From the NCBI GenBank assembly GCA_002070115.1, contig MWCO01000069.1:1-33610 (forward strand): a stretch of 33,610 nt of DNA, read 5' to 3'. The stretch comes from Deltaproteobacteria bacterium ADurb.Bin207 (GTDB lineage: Bacteria > Myxococcota_A > Polyangia > Polyangiales > Polyangiaceae). A model generated the notes under the pieces. The model did no database searches, was not told where the DNA came from, and was given only the letters and a program-made list of their open reading frames with translations. Made by a program: the position numbers and the translations under genes. Position 1 is the stretch's first letter, and every line of letters begins with the position of its first letter. Positions 1 through 8,877 of this stretch are shown here, piece after piece.

Positions 1-358
1 TCGAATTACTCGATCGTCAGGGTTCATGCCGCCGAATTATTTCAGTTCAAAAAACTTGGCCAACTATCTTGCGTTCTTTCTTCCCAAAGTACGCCCCCAT
101 GCTACCTCCACACTACCCTATCGCCATCCGCTTGCGTCCCGGGATTAGTGATAATATCCAATAAAAACAAATAGGTGGCTTATCACCGGAGAAGGCCCAG
201 TCTCCGAAGGCTTCTGCATCGGGCCCACGCCCGAAACGACGATCCCCAACAAGCCAAAGAACCGTCCACTGTGGCGAACGTTTGCAGCGTTTTCATCACG
301 AAATAGCTCGTTGGTCTTCGCGGGCCAGGGGTGGAACGACAATATGGAAGTGGCGATG
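1..358. other. non-coding region at window start
   Basis: I see no convincing gene here. A weak inverted repeat (CGGAGA at 187-192, TCTCCG at 201-206) lies downstream of the stop of the minus-strand gene at 359. An A-rich stretch at 160-173 reads as a T-rich tract on the minus strand. It could be a poor intrinsic terminator, but about 13 bases separate stem and T-tract, so the call is weak. Confidence 0.3.
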
Positions 359-1330
359 CTACCTTCGGGGATCCCAATTGCCTCGCCGTCGACGACCCCA
401 TGCGCTTGCGAGCCCCACAAGCAGCAAAGAGGGGCCAAGGGAAGCGTATCGCCAAGGAACAGGGGTAGGCGCATAACATCCTGCACCGCCACCGGTACCG
501 ACGCCACTGGCAGCGCTGCTGCCACTTGAACCCGACCCAGACGATCCCCCTGAGTCCGTTGGTTTGGAGCCTTCGCAATCGATTCGGTCGGCACATACAA
601 ACTTTTTCCCATTGAATGCACAAACTTTACCGTTCGGACACGTGGGGTCATGGTCATGGTAACATGTCTCTCCCGTAAAACCTGGGTCGCGACAACAATA
701 GATATCACCGTTCCATGCACAATTCCCCGTAGAACACTCGTGATGATATGTGCAGGATTTGGCCTTTGTTACCATCGAGTTGCGACGGATCGCTTGGTAT
801 GGGGACGGAGCGGTTCGCAAATGGTGAACGCAGCCCGCCTTACAACTCAAACACTCGTACGTCCACATGATCCCCCAGGGGTCTTTGCTGTCATATAAGA
901 AAATGTGCCCAACGTCTTGACCCTTCTTGTTCTTGGCGCGGTACACCATCGCATCCGCTTGTTTCACGTCCGCACGATCGATTCGTGACCAATGCAGATT
1001 GGTAGAATAAAAGTGCAAGGTCGAATAGACGTTAGGAGAATCCGTGGTCATGGGTATGGACGACGGTACTCGCCACACTTTTGCCAAGAATCCGGAACAA
1101 TCCGCTCCATTGGGCCCGCTGTTCTGGCATCTGGGACAGGTTCCCGAACAACGCCCCGGTAAAGCTTTATCCGTTCGCCAGCTAGCGTGCCCCCACCGAT
1201 AAGAATAACCCACGGCATATTGTGCCCAACTCACCACGTCTTGCGCCGTCAGCGATTCAATGGCCTGTGCCCGGGGTGCCATGAGCAAAACGACGATGAC
1301 CGTTGCGAGAGCGATAATCAGAGTTCTCAT
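359..1330 (-). CDS. secreted NlpC/P60-like protein with MYXO-CTERM-like tail
   Basis: Likely exported cell-wall or surface hydrolase of 323 residues. The N-terminus is a clear signal peptide (MRTLII, hydrophobic core, cleavage after AQA). Near residues 40-90 is a GYSYRWG stretch followed by GADCSGF, which resembles the catalytic-cysteine motif of NlpC/P60 papain-fold peptidases. A later VGHIFLY could supply the histidine. Then comes a Cys-rich, EGF-like segment (about 190-260), a Ser/Gly linker, and a C-terminal GAGC, a hydrophobic helix and RRRR. That arrangement is the layout of MYXO-CTERM sorting tails processed by myxosortase. A TTG at 1363 gives a longer frame, but the ATG at 1330 places the signal peptide correctly. 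The peptidase assignment rests on short motifs; the secretion and sorting architecture is firmer. Confidence 0.72.
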   Translation of the reverse strand: MRTLIIALATVIVVLLMAPRAQAIESLTAQDVVSWAQYAVGYSYRWGHASWRTDKALPGRCSGTCPRCQNSGPNGADCSGFLAKVWRVPSSIPMTTDSPNVYSTLHFYSTNLHWSRIDRADVKQADAMVYRAKNKKGQDVGHIFLYDSKDPWGIMWTYECLSCKAGCVHHLRTAPSPYQAIRRNSMVTKAKSCTYHHECSTGNCAWNGDIYCCRDPGFTGETCYHDHDPTCPNGKVCAFNGKKFVCADRIDCEGSKPTDSGGSSGSGSSGSSAASGVGTGGGAGCYAPTPVPWRYASLGPSLLLVGLASAWGRRRRGNWDPRR

Positions 1331-1633
1331 CGTGATGATGAAACATGCAATTTTCTTACCCAAGCGGAATTTTGCCGCAAGCGCTGGTGAAATGGGTCTC
1401 GAGCCACTGATTGGCCACAGTTCGTGAGTGCGACTTCTTCCCTATGCGCACGGTTCATACACACGGCGCCATTCACGTTTCTCATCAGCGATAGTGACGT
1501 CGAAGCCGATACTCTACCGATTTGCCAGTGCCGAAAATATACTCCCACCTTCGATTTCCCTTGGATCCACACGGCCTCAGCGTCTTACGATTACGTTCCT
1601 GGAACAGTCATTTACTCTAATAAAAACAAATGG
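1331..1633. other. gap between two minus-strand genes
   Basis: This 303-bp gap lies upstream of the NlpC/P60-like gene and downstream of the SUMF1-fold gene. It presumably holds the promoter of the former. No clear -35/-10 pair or hairpin was recognised. Short ORFs here have no recognisable protein character. Confidence 0.3.
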
Positions 1634-2494
1634 TTAGTTTGCCCGTGGAGAAGCACAGCACCGGAAACCCTCTGCGTAATACCTCGTGGTTTCATCATGG
1701 CTCTCCGTGGTCGGTCGACACCGGTTGCGCGCCCCGCCACACCAATGCCCCCCCTTGAACATCGAACGGTACGGCTTGCCCCCCAACGTCACGTTGACCG
1801 TCCACTCATCCACGTTTCCCCCCATGTCCATGACGCCGTACGCGGACACGCATCCCGGCATCGCGCCAGAAACGTGTCGCTGCGACAGACGCTCGATTTC
1901 CGCCTCGACTTTCCCATCCCGCGTCTTTCTCGCCAAAATCCCATCGTTCGGCTTGCGCCAGGGCTTGTCGATGTTGCATCGGCCGCGGTCCCGACGCCAG
2001 CCGTACGGGTAGGGAAGTCGTTCCGGTCCCTCGCAAGCCAGCGTCCATTCGTCGTCGTCACACAGACGTTTTCCGATTTTTTCGCATAACGCCTTGGCTT
2101 CGTACCAGGACACGAAAACCTCCGGGAGCACCCCTTTTTCATTCGGATACTCGTAAATATCGATGCAAAAATGCTTCGGAACTTCCTTTTTCATACACTT
2201 TGCGTAGCCAGGACGATACGCCTCACAATAATAGGGCATTGGATCGCTGCTCGGTTTGCCGTCGTGATTTTTTCCCCCCTCGATACATTGATGCATCACG
2301 GTGGGACAATACTCCCCCTTGACTTCGACCATCCCCGGTGGACAAGCCGCTGGTGGGGAAGGGGAGGGGACCGCGCTTGGCACGGGCGATGCCTCGGGCA
2401 CTTCGATAACCGTAGGAGCCGGCTCTTCTGAAGGAGTACATCCCCAAAAAGCCCAAAAATTGATGGCAAGCCATACCCAACGCGGAAATTTCAT
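1634..2494 (-). CDS. SUMF1/formylglycine-generating-enzyme-fold lipoprotein
   Basis: Predicted exported lipoprotein of 286 residues. The start at 2494 gives MKFPRWVWLAINFWAFWGC, a short signal peptide ending in a lipobox-like FWGC. A Pro-rich linker follows. The rest has the hallmarks of the FGE-sulfatase (SUMF1) fold: PPGMVEVKGEYC, KHFCIDIYEYPN, VSWYEAKALCEKIGKRLC, DEWTLACEG, MGGNVDEWT and a terminal GFRCC. In Myxococcota such proteins are common and often act as surface or kinase-associated domains rather than true sulfatase activators. Several extra Cys pairs suggest disulfides. The exact reaction cannot be told from sequence. Confidence 0.85.
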   Translation of the reverse strand: MKFPRWVWLAINFWAFWGCTPSEEPAPTVIEVPEASPVPSAVPSPSPPAACPPGMVEVKGEYCPTVMHQCIEGGKNHDGKPSSDPMPYYCEAYRPGYAKCMKKEVPKHFCIDIYEYPNEKGVLPEVFVSWYEAKALCEKIGKRLCDDDEWTLACEGPERLPYPYGWRRDRGRCNIDKPWRKPNDGILARKTRDGKVEAEIERLSQRHVSGAMPGCVSAYGVMDMGGNVDEWTVNVTLGGKPYRSMFKGGHWCGGARNRCRPTTESHDETTRYYAEGFRCCASPRAN

Positions 2495-2511
2495 GAACCT
2501 TGCGCGGTCGA

Positions 2512-2534
2512 AGGGGCAGCACGATGCCGCCCCT
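2512..2534. promoter_or_regulatory. dyad in divergent promoter region
   Basis: A perfect 6-bp inverted repeat (AGGGGC at 2512-2517, GCCCCT at 2529-2534) lies in the 137-bp gap between the divergent SUMF1-fold and zinc-ribbon genes. It could be an operator or a small hairpin. No factor can be assigned. Confidence 0.25.
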
Positions 2535-2631
2535 AAATATCGGCAGTCGTGAAAGACAACCATCGAACATCCATGCTTGCGATCGTGCCTCGGCCTTGTC
2601 AACATGCCCATTCGTAGCAAGGATATCTTTC

Positions 2632-3456
2632 ATGACCCACTTTTCGGAACAAAAGGTCGTGCTTGAAACGGGCACGCCCATGGTTTGTCTCTGCCCCCAT
2701 TGCCGGGCTTCGCTAGTGCAGGGCGAGCATGTTCTTCTCGAGGTGGAACGACACGACCAGCAAAGCGGACATCTGCGGCTCAGCCCCCGGCTGAACGTCT
2801 TCGATAGCACCAGCACCATCGAATTGGTCGAAGGGGTCGAGGTGGCGGACCTGCGCTGTGCGGATTGCAAAACAACGCTCGGTGACAGCCAACGACGATG
2901 CACCCTGTGTGGCTCGCGCGTCGCACGCCTCTGGATCAACATCGATGGACAAGACGTGGACTTCTATATCTGCATGCGCAAAGGCTGTCGTTGGCATGCC
3001 ATCAGCCAAGCCGCTCGAAGTCGATTGATCCTGCAAACGGCCGGATTCCACAAACCAGACCGCCCCAGCGAATTGATTCAGTCCGGAACGAAACTCGATT
3101 GCTCCTGCCCCTATTGCGACCACGACCTGGTTCAAGGCGATGACTTGGTGGTCCGTATCACCAACGCCCCACAAGAGGTCGGCACGCTCATTCTCAGCCC
3201 CTACCTCAACGACTTTCGGGCCTCGAGTTCCATACCTGCGGAAAAAGGCGTCGTCGCCGAGGACTTCGCTTGCCCCTTCTGCCTTCGAAGCCTGAAAGAC
3301 CCTCATCGACGCTGCAATCTCTGTGCGGCCTCCACCGCCGTGTTCAATGTACGCACCTCCGCCGGAAGCGCCCATATCTACGTCTGTATGCGCCGACAAT
3401 GTCATTGGCATTATTTGGACGACGAACAGCGCGCTTGGGCGCTTGAACCGGATTGA
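2632..3456 (+). CDS. duplicated zinc-ribbon protein
   Basis: A 274-residue cytoplasmic protein made of two tandem copies of one module (about residues 18-125 and 155-262). Each copy runs CxCPxC, LVQG(E/D), LILSP or LRLSP, a CxxC knuckle, RRCxLC, and a closing C-M-R-(K/R)-x-C-x-WH. The cysteine pairs imply several structural zinc sites per copy, and the shared CxWH ending shows an internal gene duplication. I do not recognise a named family. The start at 2632 is chosen because AAGGA (2619-2623) sits 8 bases upstream and the N-terminus then begins just before repeat 1. The UspA gene begins 4 bases after its stop, so the two are probably co-transcribed. A role in stress or redox signalling is inference from that neighbour only. 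Confidence 0.75.
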   Translation: MTHFSEQKVVLETGTPMVCLCPHCRASLVQGEHVLLEVERHDQQSGHLRLSPRLNVFDSTSTIELVEGVEVADLRCADCKTTLGDSQRRCTLCGSRVARLWINIDGQDVDFYICMRKGCRWHAISQAARSRLILQTAGFHKPDRPSELIQSGTKLDCSCPYCDHDLVQGDDLVVRITNAPQEVGTLILSPYLNDFRASSSIPAEKGVVAEDFACPFCLRSLKDPHRRCNLCAASTAVFNVRTSAGSAHIYVCMRRQCHWHYLDDEQRAWALEPD

Positions 3457-3460
3457 ATCG

Positions 3461-4333
3461 ATGCGTTCCAACGGTGTTCTTCTCGTCCCCATCGACCTTT
3501 CCCCAGGCTCCCAGACAGCGTTGCAAGCCGCTCGGTTCTTGGCCACAGCCTATCAGGCGCGTCTCGTGGTCATGCATGTTGTCGACAAGGCCCCCGCCAT
3601 TGGCGCATTGCGATGGGAAGCGGGGCGTAACGCCGATGTCTCGACAGCCGATGCGGAAGCGGAAGTCCAACAATGGCTGGCGACGCGCGGATTCGAATGC
3701 CAGGATATCGTGGTCGTTGTGGGGATGCCCGGCGCGGAAGTCATTCGTAAGGCCAAAGAACTCGCCGTCGATGCCATCGTGATGGCAACTCATGGTGTCA
3801 CGGGGATTCAAGCCCGCTTTTTGGGAGGTACGGCCTACCAGGTGCTTCGAGGCGTTCGTTGCCCGGTCATGACGGTCAAACCACCTGGATTTGGAGCCCT
3901 ACTATTCAAAATGTGGGAAGGAATTCAACTGTTTGGCGAAAAATTGCCGCCTTTTCATGATGGCTCCGTAGGTCTGCCGCCAAAACACGTGCTGCATCCC
4001 ACTGACTTTTCCGACGCCTCTCATCAAGCCACCTTGCTTGCCGCACGGATGGCTGGACACCTCGATGCCCAACTCACGCTCCTGCACGTTTGCCCCGACA
4101 CCGATACCGTGCAGGATCGCCTCGAAACTCTTGCTTTACAGGCTGAAGCGATGGGAGCCCGGCCCCCTCGACTGCATACGAGACATGGCGACCCCGCGAG
4201 CGAAATCCTTAGAGAAGCCAAAGATTGCAATGCCGACCTCATCGTCATGGGAAGCCAGGGAATCGGCGGGTTGAACGTATTTTCCCTCGGTTCGACCAGC
4301 AAGCTGCCCCGTCGTTACGTGGCGCGCCGATGA
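3461..4333 (+). CDS. tandem universal stress protein, C-terminally frameshifted
   Basis: A 290-residue protein with two UspA domains (about 1-140 and 170-290). Domain 1 has VLLVPIDLSPGSQTAL, VDAIVMATHG and CPVMTVKPP. Domain 2 has VLHPTDFSDASHQATLLA and DLIVMGSQGIGG. UspA domains bind ATP through a G-x2-G-x9-G(S/T) segment and act in stress responses. Domain 2 should end with a helix leading to a Cys-Pro-Val strand. Here the frame reads GSTSKLPRRYVARR and stops. The expected CPVVTWR is encoded at 4305-4325 in another frame, which then stays open into the next coding block to 5243. Roughly six residues also seem to be missing after GST. I read this as a small deletion plus frameshift in a longer ancestral gene. 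A sequencing error is possible, though the missing residues argue against a single miscalled base. Confidence 0.85.
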   Translation: MRSNGVLLVPIDLSPGSQTALQAARFLATAYQARLVVMHVVDKAPAIGALRWEAGRNADVSTADAEAEVQQWLATRGFECQDIVVVVGMPGAEVIRKAKELAVDAIVMATHGVTGIQARFLGGTAYQVLRGVRCPVMTVKPPGFGALLFKMWEGIQLFGEKLPPFHDGSVGLPPKHVLHPTDFSDASHQATLLAARMAGHLDAQLTLLHVCPDTDTVQDRLETLALQAEAMGARPPRLHTRHGDPASEILREAKDCNADLIVMGSQGIGGLNVFSLGSTSKLPRRYVARR

Positions 4334-5243
4334 TTCCCTCGAAAAAATCGACCAGGCCTTTCGAAAAGTCTATAGCTCCCTTTCCGTAGCTTCCTTGCGA
4401 GCCCCCGATGAAGACCCCGCAGAAGCCGCGGGACTATTTCGGCACCACGGGACGGAATACTATCTCGGTTATTATACCCGTTCCGGCTTTGTCCACGTGC
4501 TCGAACAATATGGTATCTTCGGCTTGCTTCGAGATCGGGGCTACGATCCCAAGGTTTCTTTCGACCTATCCGATCCTTTCGAGCATGTCTTGCGCATCCA
4601 TGACGCTGGCATCGAAGATAGGGACCATTTGCTCATCGAAGTCGCCCTTCGGCCTAGCGTGATCGAGCTGCCAGGGCAAAATCCCCCCCAACACTTCGAT
4701 GTCCTGCTCGTCCTCTGGCTCTGCCTGCAAGACCCCCGGGGCTCCTTCTCCCTTCGTAAACCACCCATGCCGGATCAATCCTATCCAGGATTGGGATTGG
4801 CTCGGGAAATGATGGAACTGCTGGTGCTCATGGCCGAGCGCTTAGGCAAACGAGCCCTCGTCAATCGGCCCATGAACCTGCATAATGCCCGGTATTATCA
4901 CCATAAATTTCACTTTCTCGATCCACGGATGGAAGGACGACTCGCTGCTATTCTCCGAGATACGGAAGACACTTCCCTTGCCGATGCTTCTTGGGCCATG
5001 CAACTCGGATGTGTGGTCGATACCCACTCGGGAGAGCCGTTTCGTTGGGAAGGAAAAGAGCAGGTTTTCCCGATGTGCGATGAATTAAGAGCGTATTTCG
5101 ATGATATCGAATACCGAAGGCAGGTTTGGGCGACCGCGCGAGAAAAACACTACGAAATCGATTGGGAGCAGTTTCGTCAGCGAATCCAGGACCCGTCCGT
5201 CATGGCATCCCTGACTACTTCGGGGTGCTGCAATGCGCGGTGA
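4275..5243 (+). pseudogene. 3' part of the frameshifted UspA-fusion gene, unknown domain
   Basis: The frame is open from 4275. It begins by encoding the missing end of UspA domain 2 (SCPVVTWR) and continues without a stop through about 300 residues of an unrecognised domain. The first usable start is a TTG at 4395, with no ribosome-binding site, and there is no ATG for well over 100 codons. This suggests the segment was not an independent gene. Visible features are EYYLGYYTRSGF, LLIEVALRPS, and QSYPGLGLAREMMELL followed by HNARYYHHKFHFLDP. The last pair faintly resembles the acetyl-CoA loop and C-terminal Asn/Tyr region of GNAT proteins, but I would not call it. The 3' end overlaps the convergent FG-GAP lipoprotein gene by 29 bp. 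If intact, the fused protein would be about 600 residues. Confidence 0.6.
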
Positions 5244-7521
5244 CGGGCGCTGAGGTATTGTTGTCCGATCGGCACTCATGAACCGAGGTCGGAACATCCA
5301 CGACCGCATACGCGCTATCCTTGCCGTTGAGCAGCCCTTCGAAAGCCGAGGGTAACGCGAGACGGACGACTTCGGATTGCGCAGAATACAGGGGTTTCGT
5401 GGTCGAGGCGGCTCCGATGAAGTCCCCGGACGGTGGCGTGCCGCGATAGAAGGATACCTCGAGGCCCGCGGGCATGGAGGCTTCACCGATGTTGCGGACG
5501 AGCGCCGCCAAGGCCGGCGGAGCACATACGATGGAAAGCTCGAGCACGGCATCCGGCGCGGAAAACTCATTGCCCGGTTGCTTATTTTGACGGAAATTAT
5601 TCAATCCTGGCTGCTTCCAATTGGGGAGTTCGTGCAGCGGCACCGTCCCGTCTTCCTCGATATTCGTCACATGGTACGCATGCTGGTTCCACACCCGACG
5701 CGTCCGCACCCAGGAACCCGTGGCGGGACCGAAAACCCGCAGTCCGGATTGGCTCGTGCCCCCGCAATCATAAGCATACGCGTTGGAAACCACGACGATA
5801 TCCGCTTGACCATCGTTGTCCACGTCCGCAACCAACGGATACTCGATGAGTGTGCCCGTGGTATTACAGGTTTGGAACAAGACATCACCGGTTTTTCCTT
5901 CGTAAATACGGAAGTAAATCTCGTCGGAATACACGACTTCCGCCTGCCCATCCCCGTTGAAGTCGAAAATGGAACTCCCCGTCGCTGCCGAAGAACAATC
6001 GCGCGTTTGTTTGACCCATAAAAATGTGTCTGGACCCGCTACGGCCGGATCCATGAGCTTGGCGCCGCTCAGAATGGCGTATCCAACCCCCCCCGCAAGG
6101 GCCACATCGGGAATGCCGTCCCCATCGAAATCCGCAATCGTGGGAGGCCCGCCGCCATGCGTGGCTCCCGACGATCCCGGCGGACAGAGCGCTGGATCCA
6201 ACGCGCCATTGATGTCGATGGGGTCACGCACGATGACGGCTCCATTGGCAGACGACGGATCATGGCGCCACACCCACATCGTGTGATTGCTCGTATTGAC
6301 CGCCACGACCTCGGGATTCCCATCGAGGTCGAAATCCCCCACGGCCGCGAAAGTACCGGCCATTCCTGTATCTACAAACTGCGTTCCGTCCGCATGAACG
6401 GCGAGTTGAGGCCCGACCAAGTCGAGTTGCCCATCATCGTCCAAATCCGCGGCAATCCACGGATGAGAAGGAAGGGCAACCTTGGTTTCGCCTGTGGCTC
6501 CATCAAGAATCCCTCCCTCCACGATAACCTCTGGGGTGCCATCGCCGTCCACGTTCGCGATAGCTGGAACCCGACAAGCCAGCCCGCTTGCGTTTCGCCA
6601 TAGCTCCGTACCATCCGCCCGAAGCGCAATCACCGCCCCGGCGCCGCAACCCACGATCTCGTTGCCTGGTTCGCCATCGATATTGCCCCCCGCCAACTCC
6701 GATGACGCGTTGAATACTCCCGGAACGGACCACTTTTCCACAACCTGTCCTTGCACGATCGAGATGGCATGCACCGTTCCTATGCCCGTATACGCCCCTC
6801 CTGAAAACGTATTGAACACAATCTCGGGAATATCGTTGGCGGTGACTTTCCCATCGCAATCATCGTCATCGAGTTGAATGACGATCGGCGACATCATGAT
6901 ATCGGAATCGTAGGGCGGAGAAGTCATGCCGCCCCAGGCGTACTTGAGTTCCGCTTGAAAATCCGTGGTTTCCGGGACCCACTTGCACTCGTCCAGACAG
7001 GTCAGCGGCCCACCGTCCGGGCTGCCTCCATCGACTTCGGAGCATTGGGGTGGCCTTGGAACGCACTTTCCCTGCAAGGGGATATGGCCTCCGGAGCAAC
7101 CGCTATCCGGAACGCCTGCTTCCATTGGCTCGCCGAGTCCGTATTCGCAGTATTCATTATCTTCACATTCTGAAGAATCCAAGCAATCCTTGCCTGGTGT
7201 GACGCAAACCTGGAAGGAACAGATTTGACTATCTCCACAACAAGCATTTCCACAAGCTTTCTCGGTGCTACAACAGGTATTGCCCGCGCAAATCCCGCCA
7301 TCCCCGCAAGGTTGTCCGTTGACACATTCGTCGGCATCGAAGGGGAAAAATTGGTCGAGATTCGTATCGGAGGGGGCGTCCGTGCCGCTGTCGGCGGCAT
7401 CCTTGAATCCTCCGTCGGAACCCTTCTGAGGGGAAGCTGTACTGTCTTCCTCGCCACCACAAGAGCAGGCGGGTAACGAAGCCACGACCCACGACAAGGT
7501 AAAAAAGATAAAAAGGCGCAT
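5215..7521 (-). CDS. FG-GAP/VCBS repeat surface lipoprotein with CARDB-like C-terminus
   Basis: A 768-residue exported lipoprotein. The signal peptide ends in a lipobox (SLPACS), and the mature end is an Asp/Gly/Ser-rich linker. A Cys-rich segment (about 65-180, with CC pairs) follows. The centre carries repeated Ca-binding FG-GAP/VCBS motifs: NVDGDGTPEVIV, DLDDDGQLDLVG, DFDLDGNPEVVA, DFDGDGIPDVAL, DFNGDGQAEVVY and DVDNDGQADIVV, the signature of an integrin-like beta-propeller. The last 110 residues (VRNIGEASMPAG to ECRSDNNTS) resemble a CARDB-type beta-sandwich. Such proteins are typical of myxobacterial outer surfaces. The start ATG at 7521 faces a 201-bp divergent promoter region. The 3' end overlaps the convergent unknown-domain frame. 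Confidence 0.9.
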   Translation of the reverse strand: MRLFIFFTLSWVVASLPACSCGGEEDSTASPQKGSDGGFKDAADSGTDAPSDTNLDQFFPFDADECVNGQPCGDGGICAGNTCCSTEKACGNACCGDSQICSFQVCVTPGKDCLDSSECEDNEYCEYGLGEPMEAGVPDSGCSGGHIPLQGKCVPRPPQCSEVDGGSPDGGPLTCLDECKWVPETTDFQAELKYAWGGMTSPPYDSDIMMSPIVIQLDDDDCDGKVTANDIPEIVFNTFSGGAYTGIGTVHAISIVQGQVVEKWSVPGVFNASSELAGGNIDGEPGNEIVGCGAGAVIALRADGTELWRNASGLACRVPAIANVDGDGTPEVIVEGGILDGATGETKVALPSHPWIAADLDDDGQLDLVGPQLAVHADGTQFVDTGMAGTFAAVGDFDLDGNPEVVAVNTSNHTMWVWRHDPSSANGAVIVRDPIDINGALDPALCPPGSSGATHGGGPPTIADFDGDGIPDVALAGGVGYAILSGAKLMDPAVAGPDTFLWVKQTRDCSSAATGSSIFDFNGDGQAEVVYSDEIYFRIYEGKTGDVLFQTCNTTGTLIEYPLVADVDNDGQADIVVVSNAYAYDCGGTSQSGLRVFGPATGSWVRTRRVWNQHAYHVTNIEEDGTVPLHELPNWKQPGLNNFRQNKQPGNEFSAPDAVLELSIVCAPPALAALVRNIGEASMPAGLEVSFYRGTPPSGDFIGAASTTKPLYSAQSEVVRLALPSAFEGLLNGKDSAYAVVDVPTSVHECRSDNNTSAPVTAHCSTPK

Positions 7522-7575
7522 ACACTATTGCTACCCTGTAAACGCCCCGCGGACAAGGAATTCTTGTGCAAATAA

Positions 7576-7611
7576 TATAGATTATATAGATTGTGTGGAT
7601 TGTTAGATTTC
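7576..7611. repeat. 9-bp tandem repeat in divergent promoter region
   Basis: Four consecutive 9-bp units are visible: TATAGATTA, TATAGATTG, TGTGGATTG and a degenerate TTAGATTTC. They lie in the AT-rich 201-bp region between the divergent FG-GAP lipoprotein and the CNB-like gene. Direct repeats of this kind often serve as stacked binding sites for a regulator, and the TATA-rich core could also supply -10 elements. No factor can be named. Confidence 0.5.
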
Positions 7612-7722
7612 TTACAAATGTCCAAGGGGTGATGGGGGATAATTGCCTTTATGGGGCGTACGACTATGATAGCAGGAGCAACGGATCGTCGTTTCTGACC
7701 ATGGGACGGAGTCAACAAGTCG

Positions 7723-8877
7723 ATGTATGAACTGCCAAACGTACGACTGGCAGGGGAAGCGGAACAGGCGGCTCTTGAGCCGTATCGTTGGTTGCTGGGG
7801 CAACGCGCGGTCGAGATGATCACGTTTGAAGAAGGGGAGGATTTGTTGCGAGAAGGCTCTTGTAGCGATGATCCCCGCGCCTGGCTTGTGGTGGAGGGGG
7901 AGATCGAAGAGCGAATGACCGTGTATCTGCCGGGGCAGGGCATGGTGGAGCAGCCGTTTTTTCTCGCTTGCTCCGGTGATTTGGTGAACGTGCAAGCGCT
8001 CGTTTCCGCGTACCAGAAAGCTCCGGCGATCGGCTCGTTGCATGCCGTGGGCGATGGTTGGGCGGCGTGCGTTCGGCCCGATATGCTCCCTTCCACCGGT
8101 GGAATTTTTGATGCCCTCTTTCAAAAAACCGTGGAAGCCATGGAGCGCGAACGGCAAATGCTGGCGCTTTACGGCAGTGTGGCCTCGCTATTTCAACATG
8201 CATCGGACTCTTTGCCCTTCGTTCCCGCCGACCCGCGCCAAATGATGCAGCGTCTCGTTCATGCATTGGAAGAGCGGGGATATCTGTCGCGGTCCCAGCG
8301 AGGAGTCGCCCACGCCTCCGCCGACCGCGTGCGTGTGTTGGAAGAGCAAAATAAAGCGTTGCGCGATCAGCTCGAACGCACCACCAAGGGATTGAGTACG
8401 GCGCTTGGGCAATGCCGGGCCCTCGAGCAAAAATACGAATTCGAAAGCCGGGCGCGCACGGCGCTGGAACAACGTCTATCCGAACTGATGCAAAAAGTCG
8501 TGGAGCGACCTGAAGACCCCTTGTCCAGTCGATTTCCTACCGCGGTTGCCGTGCTCGAGAGCAAAGAACTCGAGGAACTGGAGCGAGCCGCAAGGCATCA
8601 TCGAAGACTCGCGGAGCAGCTCGATAATCGCGCCAATCGTCTCCATCGGGCCATCGAATTGCTCGAACACGATAATCCCGCCATGATCATCGCCGAAGAC
8701 GTCATGATGCTGATGCTCGGGGAAGAACCTCCGCCTCGGGAACCTGAAAGCTCCCGAAATACCATTCCCTTGCGTCTCGACCCCAACGCCGCGCCTTCCG
8801 CGCAGCCGCCCTCACAGCCAGTGCCCATTCAATGCCCCGCACCTTCCAGCTTCCAGGACCTTGACCCGAAAACCTGA
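7723..8877 (+). CDS. cyclic-nucleotide-binding-like and coiled-coil protein
   Basis: A 384-residue cytoplasmic protein. Residues about 30-125 look like a cyclic-nucleotide-binding/cupin barrel: FEEGEDLLREG, WLVVEGEIEE, SGDLVNVQALVS, then AVGDGWAACVRP. No HTH of the CRP type is evident after it. A helical region is followed by two long heptad-rich coiled coils (about 205-265 and 280-325; VLEEQNKALRDQLE, LEELERAARHHRRLAEQL). A low-complexity Pro/Ser/Gln tail closes it. Oligomerisation through the coiled coil with a ligand-sensing head is a reasonable reading, but the ligand is unknown and the canonical Arg-containing phosphate-binding cassette of cAMP sensors is not clearly present. It stands alone, divergent from the FG-GAP lipoprotein. 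Confidence 0.65.
   Translation: MYELPNVRLAGEAEQAALEPYRWLLGQRAVEMITFEEGEDLLREGSCSDDPRAWLVVEGEIEERMTVYLPGQGMVEQPFFLACSGDLVNVQALVSAYQKAPAIGSLHAVGDGWAACVRPDMLPSTGGIFDALFQKTVEAMERERQMLALYGSVASLFQHASDSLPFVPADPRQMMQRLVHALEERGYLSRSQRGVAHASADRVRVLEEQNKALRDQLERTTKGLSTALGQCRALEQKYEFESRARTALEQRLSELMQKVVERPEDPLSSRFPTAVAVLESKELEELERAARHHRRLAEQLDNRANRLHRAIELLEHDNPAMIIAEDVMMLMLGEEPPPREPESSRNTIPLRLDPNAAPSAQPPSQPVPIQCPAPSSFQDLDPKT

Noticed and set aside
187..206. strong intrinsic terminator
   Set aside because: The stem is only 6 bp and the T-tract lies about 13 bases away.
2713..3546. 277-residue minus-strand frame
   Set aside because: Antisense to the zinc-ribbon gene, whose duplicated cysteine motifs make it the real frame.
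7002..8096. 364-residue minus-strand frame
   Set aside because: It runs antisense to two well-supported genes and has low-complexity, basic composition. It is a shadow frame.
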